A DNA stretch of 17,069 bases, taken from positions 1-17,069 of the forward strand of contig CAZNSG010000091.1 in assembly GCA_964575715.1 (NCBI GenBank), read 5' to 3'. Of this stretch, positions 6,154 through 12,491 are shown piece by piece. Made by a program: the position numbers and the translations under genes. How positions within the stretch are numbered: position 1 is the stretch's first letter; each line of letters begins with the position of its first letter. This stretch comes from PNAI01 sp964575715. GTDB taxonomy: Bacteria; Pseudomonadota; Alphaproteobacteria; Rhizobiales; Xanthobacteraceae. The notes under the pieces were generated by a model. It was not told where the DNA came from. It saw only the letters and a program-made list of their open reading frames with translations, and searched no databases.

Positions 6154-7187
6154 CTGACACCCGCGCCGCTGTCGTGCGTCGACCCCATGACTTGGACCGT
6201 CCAGCCACGGCCATCCATCGCCCAGGTCTCCATCAACTTGACGCTTTCGCCTGCCGCGAGTTTACGGTTCCGCTCTGCGGTCCATTCCACTGAATAAGGT
6301 TTGAGATCGACCACACGCCGTTCAGTGACGGCCAATATGGAAGTCGACCGCAACCGCTCGCGCTCCCATCGGCGATTGGCCAACCAAGTGACCGCCCACA
6401 TGCCATCCAGGTCGATGCCTTGCGGACCAATCAGGTTTCCAATTGCGCGCCGCTCATCGCGGGCCAGCTTGCGCCATCGCGCCAGCGCCGGGCCGGTCGG
6501 CCCTGGCTGCTCGCGAAGCGCTTTCCAGAACTCGTTGAAGGTTACGTCGCCCCCTGGGCCAAGCACCTCGCCATCAAGGAGGTCGGTGCGATGGTCTACT
6601 GCTCGAACAACACCACTCATCGGATGCCCTTGCGGTTTATCCGCTTGTGCCGCCGACGTTGGAGGGTTGGGAGGAGACTCCCGCTTAATGGATTCAGTAA
6701 GTTTATAAGACTCGGCGGCAGAAAATTGCCGGTCATTGGCGTTTTGACCGGCAGAAAATTGCCGGTCCGGATCGGCAGGTTTCTGCCGATCATGTTGCCG
6801 ATCATCTGGCAATGCGGGCGAGATGATCGGCACGCCATTGAGGCAAAATGTATAACGGTTTGTTCGGTTCCTGCCTCGCCGCTCGACACACAGGAGGGCG
6901 CTGTTTTCCAGTCGCCGCAGCGAATTTCGGATTGATCGGTCGCTTTTTGAAAGGGTTTCTATCAGCCGCAACTGACCCGGCCATGATGTACCTTCGTTCA
7001 CCGCCGAAGGAAAATTGACCAGCGCCTGTGCCAAACGACTATCAAATTCGCTGAGCGCGCCCGAGCGAATCTCAGCATTGACATGCTGGAGCCATTTTGT
7101 GATTGCGCGGCGCCCAGCTTTGGTTCGCGCCGATTCATCCGACCGCCTCGCTTTTCGTTCGATGTCGAATCGAAGCACATCAGCCAT
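6150..7187 (-). CDS. Winged-helix replication initiator-like protein (lambda-O-like layout)
   Basis: The protein has 345 residues from ATG 7187, which overlaps the previous stop by eight bases (ATGGCTGA). Residues ~25-120 hold a winged-helix domain: GTSWPGQLRLIETLSKSDRS, then RSIRNSLRRLENSALLCVER and a basic wing RRGRNRTNRYTF, as in HTH_36-type phage replication proteins. Residues ~119-157 are a low-complexity linker with DRQ repeats encoded by palindromic DNA iterons. The C-terminal domain (FNEFWKALREQPGPTGPALARWRKL, later GMWAVTWLANRRWERERLRS) is not recognised. An initiator binding sites within its own gene is how lambda O works. No helicase, loader or primase is seen nearby. A transcriptional role is the alternative. 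Confidence 0.65.
   Translation of the reverse strand: MADVLRFDIERKARRSDESARTKAGRRAITKWLQHVNAEIRSGALSEFDSRLAQALVNFPSAVNEGTSWPGQLRLIETLSKSDRSIRNSLRRLENSALLCVERRGRNRTNRYTFCLNGVPIISPALPDDRQHDRQKPADPDRQFSAGQNANDRQFSAAESYKLTESIKRESPPNPPTSAAQADKPQGHPMSGVVRAVDHRTDLLDGEVLGPGGDVTFNEFWKALREQPGPTGPALARWRKLARDERRAIGNLIGPQGIDLDGMWAVTWLANRRWERERLRSTSILAVTERRVVDLKPYSVEWTAERNRKLAAGESVKLMETWAMDGRGWTVQVMGSTHDSGAGVR
6690..6832. other. Candidate replication origin: palindromic iterons plus AT-rich stretch
   Basis: Three palindromes of the form CGGCA-N6-TGCCG lie at 6716-6731, 6749-6764 and 6773-6788. The first two extend to a 19-base identical direct repeat (6716-6734 and 6749-6767). A related inverted pair TGCCGATCATC (6796-6806) and GATGATCGGCA (6822-6832) follows, with one more TGCCGATCAT at 6784-6793. 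An AT-rich stretch (6690-6712, containing GTTTATAAGA) adjoins the array on the gene's 3' side. All of this sits inside the initiator-like gene, in the linker after the winged helix, as with lambda ori inside gene O. Function is inferred from layout. Confidence 0.55.
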
Positions 7188-7539
7188 CAGCGTCAATCTC
7201 GGCATTCGATTGAAACGCTGCGACCATCGCTGGCGTGCCGACAACAAACGCGAATCCCCGAAACGACCCGCCGCTCCGCATTTGCTTTGCAGATTGCAAC
7301 AGATACCCGGCCGCTGAGGCTTCTTTCAGCATTCGATTGAACCGCAGTGGCCCCGCGACCTTCGCGCTGCCATTTGCATTGAGCATCTTGGCGAGCGCGG
7401 TCTTATTCGGACACCGTTCCAAATTGGATGTGAGCAGCATCGTGATCATCGCCCGCGTGTCGAGCTGCAGCGATGAATCCGCGAGCACATTGCCGACGAT
7501 CGCCAGCAATTCGGAATTTGTTGCCGGCCGCAAGATCAT
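7180..7539 (-). CDS. Winged-helix phage protein, 119 aa
   Basis: The start is ATG 7539 (ATGA overlap with the upstream gene); a longer upstream reading is unnecessary. Sequence such as LERCPNKTALAKMLNANG followed by RFNRMLKEASAAGYLLQSAKQMRSGGSFRGFAF fits a winged helix with a recognition helix and a glycine-rich wing, at about residues 40-105. It is a short relative in style of the larger winged-helix protein directly downstream, which it overlaps by eight bases. It could be a partner in replication control or a transcription factor. No specific family is recognised. Confidence 0.7.
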   Translation of the reverse strand: MILRPATNSELLAIVGNVLADSSLQLDTRAMITMLLTSNLERCPNKTALAKMLNANGSAKVAGPLRFNRMLKEASAAGYLLQSAKQMRSGGSFRGFAFVVGTPAMVAAFQSNAEIDADG

Positions 7540-7934
7540 CTTGCTGCCTCCGGCGCTGTGCGCGGCGTAGCAATCGCTGCCAGCAGTTTTAATCGAGCGG
7601 CTTTCGGTGCAGCTTCCCAAGCCGCGCGCAGCGCGGCCAGATCGCGCGCGGCTTTCGCGGCTATGCCTTCGCGCGTCCGCTCTGAAATTTTCCGTCGGAG
7701 CGCGGGGTCGGCGAACGCCGCCACCAAGCCCGCATATTTTCGTTCACGCATGCCAGGGACGTTGTGCGCTGCCTTTGTCCGCTCGCTGATACAATCGCGC
7801 ACCGCTGGCGACGCCATCGCCACCCGCACCAACTCGCCGTGTCGGCGCCGGCGCTCAGGATCGTCCCATTGCGCTTGCGCTCGTTGCCGTGCAGCGTCGG
7901 CAAATTCGGCGGACATGCGACGATCTGCCGTCAT
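7536..7934 (-). CDS. Short basic Arg/Ala-rich phage protein with DP-R repeats, 132 aa
   Basis: The protein carries irregular repeats around DDPERRRRHGELV, SPAVRDCISERTKAA, VPGMRERKYAGLV and DPALRRKISERTREG, then an Ala-rich helical tail. Such (D/S)P-x(1-3)-R-x-(K/R) repeats recall the NUMOD3-like DNA-binding repeats of phage nucleases, here without any nuclease domain. It probably binds nucleic acid. It is translationally coupled on both sides by four-base ATGA overlaps, between the methyltransferase fusion and the first winged-helix gene. The repeat comparison is by eye. Confidence 0.65.
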   Translation of the reverse strand: MTADRRMSAEFADAARQRAQAQWDDPERRRRHGELVRVAMASPAVRDCISERTKAAHNVPGMRERKYAGLVAAFADPALRRKISERTREGIAAKAARDLAALRAAWEAAPKAARLKLLAAIATPRTAPEAAR

Positions 7935-9244
7935 TCGCGCAGCTCCGGGAATGCGAGCTGGTTATCCGGTCTTCGCTTCAGAAATTTAGGAATGTCGGTC
8001 TGATTAGTTTCAATTGAATCTGACGGTGGGCGCGGGCCGTTTTGTTCAAAAGTTGCGCACGCAGGATTTGGTTCGACTGCATTATTACCGATGTCGTTGC
8101 CGTGCAAATCCCAATTCTCTCGCGGACCGCCGCGCGAAAATAATTCAAAATAGCGAGGTGCAGGCGAAAGCTTTTCGATGATCGCATAAACCTCTTGGGG
8201 CTTTTGCGAATGCACGCCACCTTCACCTTCGAACCAGGTCTTCGTGTCGCCGCCGAGACACAGCACGTCTCCGCGCACCATCTGGATTAAATGCTCGGTC
8301 GCCCCCCGCGCGCGGTGGCCTTGCCCCCATTTTCGTTTGACCCAGGTGAACAACGCCACGGGATTCAAGCCCCATGCCTTCGCAAATATAAGATGGTCAC
8401 CGCGCAGCAAATGAAAGTTGGTGATCCAGAGCCACACCGATGAATTCGGATGGAGGATCGACACCATCGGAAATTCGACGGAGCGCTCCGCGACCATGGT
8501 TGGATATGGATAATAACCGCGCGCACCATGATCGCTGTTGCGATCGTCTGGCTCGCTTGCCCAGGGCCAGTCAACCATGCCTGATCGGTAGGGGCCGTTC
8601 ATCGGTAGCGGAGGTGGTTCCGCTTTGATCGCGTCCGATGCCTTGAGATTCTGCAGTCGCTTATAAGGACCATTGACGCGGCCGGTCCGGTCCATTGCCT
8701 CGACCAGCTTGCCGAATTTTTCCGGCTCGGCCTCGGCCGCCATCACTATGGTTTCGGCCTTCGCGAGAGTGGTGCGTGTCGTGCCTGTGGCAGCCCCTGC
8801 CAACTTGGCAGGGGCTGTGCTCTTCTGCTTGCCGCCGGCAACAATGCGGTCTCTTGCCGCCGCTTTGATTTCTGGCTCGATCTCTCGCTTGATCGCGACC
8901 GCTTCGCTGAGTGTAAAATCTTTTCGGTCAAAGTTCTCGGCCGCTTCAGCGCGCACTACATCGGCGATGGGAATGATAGTGACCGAGATTTCAGTCCAGC
9001 CCAGCAAGTCAACGGCGGCAAGGCGCCGTGCTCCCGCGATCAGCGTACCATCCGGCCGGATCACAATCGGGTGCAGAAGCCCATATTCTTGAATGCTCCT
9101 GGCAAGCGCGGGAATGTCGCCTAGATCTTTGCGATGACGCGGCGGAATAATAATAGCGCGCGGGTCACGAAATTCCTGTGCCGAATGCGGCGCGGCAGCA
9201 TCAACGCGCTTGCGCGCGGCGGTGTTGTCGGATATGTCCAACAT
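7931..9244 (-). CDS. ParB-like domain fused to MT-A70 adenine methyltransferase
   Basis: A start at ATG 9244 (MLDISDNTAARK) gives 437 residues; ATG 9313 would add 23. The N-terminal ParB/Srx-like domain (about residues 20-105) has LARSIQEYGLLHPIVI and GTLIAGARRLAA, which includes the GxRR-type motif. The C-terminal domain (about 215-390) has the MT-A70 order: a catalytic-type VDWPW, YYPYPTM, SSVWLWITNFHLL, FTWVKRKWGQGHRARGATEHL, a HSQKP motif and YFELFSR. Such fusions in prophages are taken to be orphan N6-adenine DNA methyltransferases protecting phage DNA or tuning expression. The usual DPPW tetrad reads DWPW here. An Ala/Lys-rich linker joins the domains. It is coupled by ATGA to the next gene. 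Confidence 0.85.
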   Translation of the reverse strand: MLDISDNTAARKRVDAAAPHSAQEFRDPRAIIIPPRHRKDLGDIPALARSIQEYGLLHPIVIRPDGTLIAGARRLAAVDLLGWTEISVTIIPIADVVRAEAAENFDRKDFTLSEAVAIKREIEPEIKAAARDRIVAGGKQKSTAPAKLAGAATGTTRTTLAKAETIVMAAEAEPEKFGKLVEAMDRTGRVNGPYKRLQNLKASDAIKAEPPPLPMNGPYRSGMVDWPWASEPDDRNSDHGARGYYPYPTMVAERSVEFPMVSILHPNSSVWLWITNFHLLRGDHLIFAKAWGLNPVALFTWVKRKWGQGHRARGATEHLIQMVRGDVLCLGGDTKTWFEGEGGVHSQKPQEVYAIIEKLSPAPRYFELFSRGGPRENWDLHGNDIGNNAVEPNPACATFEQNGPRPPSDSIETNQTDIPKFLKRRPDNQLAFPELRE

Positions 9245-9485
9245 TGTCAGAATATTTCTTGCCCGGTTCGCGACGCCATCGCGGCCGGGCATTTTTCTTG
9301 CACGGCAGGGCATGTTTCTCAGTGTGATTCGGAACGCGGTTCACGCCCATGATCAACCAGCCGATCGCCAAGTTGCGCGAGGCAATTCTATTTTCCTGCG
9401 GAGCCAACGCTGCGCACGGCCAGCGCCGCCCGGTCAGCACGGATATGTCCCGATGGGCGCTGCGCCGATACGTGTTCGGTTTCAT
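9201..9485 (-). CDS. Possible small basic protein between AlpA and methyltransferase genes, 94 aa
   Basis: An ATG at 9485, eight bases after the alpA-type stop, opens a 94-codon frame beginning MKPNTYRRSAHRDISVLTGRR. It contains GWLIMGVNRVPNHTEKHALPC and a basic C-terminus. Third codon positions are mostly G or C, as in neighbouring genes. It fills the otherwise empty space before the methyltransferase and overlaps that gene's start by 44 bases. No family is recognised. It may be a real small phage protein or a chance frame. Confidence 0.4.
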   Translation of the reverse strand: MKPNTYRRSAHRDISVLTGRRWPCAALAPQENRIASRNLAIGWLIMGVNRVPNHTEKHALPCKKNARPRWRREPGKKYSDNVGHIRQHRRAQAR

Positions 9486-9492
9486 TTTGGAA

Positions 9493-9717
9493 CTAGGCTG
9501 CTGAAGGTCGCTGGTCGGCACAGCGCTCTGCAGCACGCCGGGCAAGAAAGCCGTCGATCTCGTCCTGAAAGAATGCGACCCGTCGCGTGCCAATGCGAAC
9601 CGGCGCTGGAAACTGCCCCTTCGAAATTTCTCGCCACATCGTTGCGGCGGAAAAAGGAATTTGTTTGAGGACTTCGCGCGGCGCCACCAGCTTGCGCGAC
9701 TGAGATGTTTCCGACAT
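9493..9717 (-). CDS. AlpA-family phage regulatory protein (excisionase-like HTH)
   Basis: This is a compact 74-residue protein. Its KLVAPREVLKQIPFSAATMWREISKGQFPAPVRIGTRRVAFFQDEIDGFLARR region (given here as the family's usual order: turn, helix, PAPVRIG wing, W/F-x-x-x-E-I-x-x-(F/W)) fits the AlpA/MerR-type winged helix. AlpA proteins control integrase or excision and early gene expression in P4-like prophages and satellites. It is the first gene of the second transcript block, after a 107-base control region, and lies downstream of the integrase unit. Confidence 0.88.
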   Translation of the reverse strand: MSETSQSRKLVAPREVLKQIPFSAATMWREISKGQFPAPVRIGTRRVAFFQDEIDGFLARRAAERCADQRPSAA

Positions 9718-9824
9718 TGACCGCTCCGTGTTACACGCGGCCCGTATGGACCTCGTGAATAATCAGACGGTCTCAGTAATCTTCTGCGTCTCCGGTGTAA
9801 CCACCCCAATCACAAAGATGATGG
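9718..9824 (-). promoter_or_regulatory. Control region upstream of alpA-type gene
   Basis: This 107-base gap separates the integrase unit from the alpA-led block. A -35-like TTGACC (minus strand, 9828-9823) overlaps the stop of the 260-aa gene, but no good -10 box stands 17 bases on. Two related sites lie within: a perfect palindrome CGTGTTACACG (9727-9737) and GGTGTAACCACC (9794-9805). They share GTGTAAC on one strand or the other and may be operator sites for AlpA. Promoter strength and binding are inferred. Confidence 0.35.
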
Positions 9825-10607
9825 TCAACCACTTGGGGGGGACAGCACGGAAGCGCACACTTTTTCGATGTGTTTCATGATAGTGGGCCAGGAATATCTG
9901 GCCCTGCCGACATTCTTCAACGCAACAGTTAGCGGTTCCAAGACGGCGGCCATGTATCGGTCGAACGGACCATCGGGCTCCACACCATTTTTCCGGGGCC
10001 GGGGAATCTTGCCATGCACCTGCAGGTAACTTTTGGCAGCTCTTTCGATCAACCGATCTAAGACCCGCAGCCGAGCGGCCCGCCCGCTTCCGGATTTGTT
10101 CCAGCCCAGTTTCTCGTCCCGCAAATCACATTTTGCCGACTCGATAAGCACACTGAGTTTTCGAAGATCGCCCGCCAGTCGATAATCAATCAATTGCGTG
10201 CGTGCTCGCGCCCACTCGGAGCTTGGTGGCAAGAGGGCGTGTTTTTTAAACTCTTCGAAATTGTCCATATCCAGGATGACGAGGCGATGTAACAAGGCCG
10301 GAAAACCGTTCGCAGATTCAGGTTTCGTCGCAAAAAAGCAGCGACAGAATTCTCTCAGAGCTTTTTCCGCGTCTTCAATTTTGTTGAGTTGCTCACCCGC
10401 GCTCACCCGCCCGGTCGATATCTCATTAATCTCTTCAATGCCGTGGCGAATTTGCATTTCCAAAATGTCTCGCGTTCTCAAACGAAGATCGGCGTTCGGG
10501 TGATCGGTGCGGAGAAAACTTTCTATCGTCTTCCACTTGTGATCAGGGTATCGCTGCCAAGCGCAGCCGAACGTCGGTGAGCCGGTCATCGCCAAGTCCT
10601 CGCTCAC
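9825..10607 (-). CDS. Unknown 260-aa protein coupled to integrase
   Basis: No family is recognised. The GTG at 10607 overlaps the integrase TGA (GTGA), so the two are co-translated; Met7 is an alternative start. The protein looks entirely helical and soluble: TRDILEMQIRHGIEEINEIS, EDAEKALREFCRCFFATK, LGWNKSGSGRAARLRVLDRL, and a basic patch GKIPRPRKNGVEPDGPFDRY before a final helical stretch. There is no signal peptide or transmembrane segment. The position next to the integrase is typical for either an accessory cargo gene (for instance anti-phage) or a partner of excision. The sequence does not decide between them. Confidence 0.7.
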   Translation of the reverse strand: MSEDLAMTGSPTFGCAWQRYPDHKWKTIESFLRTDHPNADLRLRTRDILEMQIRHGIEEINEISTGRVSAGEQLNKIEDAEKALREFCRCFFATKPESANGFPALLHRLVILDMDNFEEFKKHALLPPSSEWARARTQLIDYRLAGDLRKLSVLIESAKCDLRDEKLGWNKSGSGRAARLRVLDRLIERAAKSYLQVHGKIPRPRKNGVEPDGPFDRYMAAVLEPLTVALKNVGRARYSWPTIMKHIEKVCASVLSPPSG

Positions 10608-11830
10608 GCCGCATCACCCCTTGCGAGCAAGACCACATTGTCGGCACTTCGATCAAGGATAGCGATGAGGCGGCGCTCCCAAAGCTCCAAGGCTTCTCGC
10701 TTCTCGCGGTCATACTCATAACGATTGTAGATGCGATCGGTGATCTTGGCCTTGGTGACGGTGCGATGATTAAGCACGTGGCCGATGACGTGCGGCACAA
10801 CGCCGAGGTCGGCCATAATGGTCGCTGCGGTCCGCCGCAGATCATGCGCGGTCCAATGCGGGATGCCAAATATGTCGCGTGATTTTCGAACGGCCTTGCC
10901 GACGCTCGACGATTTCATCGCGTCGTCTTTGCCGTACCCCGGAAATAGAAATTCGGTGGTCGCGGACGTGAGCGCCGGCTTGACGATGTCGAGCGCCGTG
11001 CCGGTCAATGGTACGCGGTGCGCATGGCCGTTCTTCGAACGCCAAGAGGGAATAACCCACGCGCGACTCTCAAGATTGAATTCATCGCGCGACATGCCGG
11101 CGACTTCGCCGAGGCGCTGGCCGGTGATCAGGCACAGCTTGAGAATCTGCCGCCCGTCGTGAGAAATTGGTGCTTCCGCCAGCCCATTCCATACCGCCCG
11201 GATTTCATCTTCGGACAGCACGCGCTCGCGCTCGCGCGTCTTGAACGGCTTTTTCATGCCAACGCACGGACTACGCTCGATGAGCCCCTCGCCGACCGCC
11301 CAGGAAAACATCTTGCGCACGATCTCGAACGTCCGGCTCGCGCCGATCGTCACACCGCGGCCGACCATGCGCTCGGTGATGCGGCTGATATCGCGCCGCG
11401 TGACCGCTTCGGCCTTGGCGCGCCCGAATAGCGGCAAGACGTCTTTTTCGAGCGCCTGCCGGTCGCGCTTGGACGTGCGCTTGCGCTTTTCCGCGTACAG
11501 GGTGAGGTATCGCTCGGCGAGATCGGCTACCGTCAAAGCCTCACGCTCGGTCCGGCGTTCACCGGCCGGGTCTTTCCCGTCTGCGACTAGCCCCGCAACC
11601 TTCCGGGCGCGTAGGCGGGCTTCCTTGAGCGACAATGCCGCCAATTTACCGAGCTGCACCCGGCGCCGCAGCGCATCGGCGCGGCGCGTGTAGTTGAAAA
11701 ACCATGTCACCGAACCGCCCGGACTGATCTTGAGCGATAGTCCCCGCGTGTCCTCGTCGAACCATTCGACGGCCTTCGGACCCGGCTTGGCGGTCTTGAT
11801 GAATCTGTCGGTCATGTTGACAACGGGCAT
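10604..11830 (-). CDS. int: P4-type tyrosine recombinase (integrase)
   Basis: The product has 408 residues. The N-terminal arm-binding domain (1-90) shows GLSLKISPGGSVTWFFNY and LGKLAALSLKEARLRA, the DUF4102 pattern of P4-type integrases. The core-binding domain (about 98-195) precedes the catalytic domain with Arg239 (TGQRLGE), Lys266, His329/Arg332 (HDLRRT), His355 (HVLNH) and the nucleophile Tyr368 (ITDRIYNRYEYD). All catalytic residues are present, so it is probably active. ATG 11830 has GGAGG about seven bases upstream. It lies ~150 bases from the junction with dprA and reads into the element, as in most islands. It inserts and excises the element by recombination at att sites. Confidence 0.95.
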   Translation of the reverse strand: MPVVNMTDRFIKTAKPGPKAVEWFDEDTRGLSLKISPGGSVTWFFNYTRRADALRRRVQLGKLAALSLKEARLRARKVAGLVADGKDPAGERRTEREALTVADLAERYLTLYAEKRKRTSKRDRQALEKDVLPLFGRAKAEAVTRRDISRITERMVGRGVTIGASRTFEIVRKMFSWAVGEGLIERSPCVGMKKPFKTRERERVLSEDEIRAVWNGLAEAPISHDGRQILKLCLITGQRLGEVAGMSRDEFNLESRAWVIPSWRSKNGHAHRVPLTGTALDIVKPALTSATTEFLFPGYGKDDAMKSSSVGKAVRKSRDIFGIPHWTAHDLRRTAATIMADLGVVPHVIGHVLNHRTVTKAKITDRIYNRYEYDREKREALELWERRLIAILDRSADNVVLLARGDAA

Positions 11831-11975
11831 CGGAATTCCTCCGTGTACGCCCCATGTACGTCAACGCACGCGATTGGGTGATTTCTACTGAGACCATTTG
11901 AGTGCTAGAGAATGCAACAACGATGCAGGTTTTCGGTGCTTTTCATGCCTCACATAGTCGCACACGATATCATAA
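11831..11975 (-). promoter_or_regulatory. Integrase upstream region, element end
   Basis: This non-coding stretch holds the integrase ribosome site (GGAGG) and, just above it, two TGTAC repeats separated by CGCCCCA (11844-11859). A TTGACG box overlaps the second but sits too close to the start codon for a standard promoter. Short direct repeats of this kind next to P4-type integrases may be arm-type binding sites, which is inference. A stop codon (11973-11975) ends the frame that leads into the dprA fragment. Confidence 0.4.
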
Positions 11976-12010
11976 GCAAGCGGCTGGGAGCCGCGCGCGC
12001 GCGATTTCCC
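11960..12010. other. Attachment-site junction (att) inside dprA
   Basis: Recognisable DprA sequence begins at about 11980 (GWEPRARDFPRRNRLISG in frame), while to the left the same frame hits a stop and shows no DprA similarity. The integrase gene starts just beyond. The crossover core should therefore lie within or near this span, probably overlapping the codons of the GWEPRARDFPRRN segment. Its exact length cannot be set without the other element end or an uninterrupted dprA. Confidence 0.6.
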
Positions 12011-12482
12011 CCGCCGCAATCGGCTCATCTCGGGACTCGCGCTCGGCGTGGTGATCGTGGAGGCGGCGCGCCGTTCGGGTTCGCTGATTACCGCGCGCAT
12101 GGCGCTCGAACAGGGCCGCGAGGTGTTTGCGGTTCCCGGCTCTCCCCTCGACCCGCGCGCCGAAGGCACCAACGGACTGCTCAAGCAAGGCGCGGCCCTG
12201 GTCACGGAAACCGCGGATATCCTCAACGTGCTGCACCCGATCCTAGGCCGCACCGTCGAGCTGCCAGCCGAAGAGCCGGAAGCGGCGGCGGTGCCGCTCT
12301 CCGAGCCGGGCGTCGACGAGCGCGCCCGAGTGCTCGCGCTGCTTGGCCCCGCACCGGTTGCCATAGACGATCTGGTCCGGCTCTCGAATACCTCGCCCGC
12401 GATCGTGCGCACGGTTTTGCTGGAGCTTGAGATCGCCGGGCGGCTTGAGCGCCACGGCGGCGCCTTAGTTTCTTTGATATAA
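11976..12482 (+). pseudogene. dprA: dprA, 3' fragment left by element insertion
   Basis: The open frame reads SGWEPRARDFPRRNRLISGL, then GVVIVEAARRSGSLITARMA, GREVFAVPGSPLDPRAEGTN and GLLKQGAALVTE. These are conserved parts of the DprA Rossmann-type domain that loads RecA onto incoming single-stranded DNA during transformation. A winged-helix C-terminal domain follows (ERARVLALLGPAPVAIDDLV onward to GGALVSLI). About 168 of an expected ~370 residues remain. The N-terminal half, including the first nucleotide-binding segment, is absent, and a stop lies directly upstream. No good start codon is present (a GTG at 12048 falls inside the domain). The 5' part is presumably at the other end of the element. 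Confidence 0.85.
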
Positions 12483-12491
12483 GGTGGACCA

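Noticed and set aside
6690..6832. CRISPR-like array
   Set aside because: The repeats are palindromic, of uneven spacing (33 and 24 bases) and lie in a coding frame. No cas genes are present, so iterons fit better.
9201..9809. Minus-strand frame of 202 codons covering the alpA-type gene
   Set aside because: Its first ~108 codons are a shadow of the AlpA gene in another frame. Only the part from ATG 9485 is kept as a possible small gene.
11831..12010. tRNA gene as the attachment target
   Set aside because: No cloverleaf or tRNA 3' end is visible; the flanking sequence is clearly dprA coding DNA.
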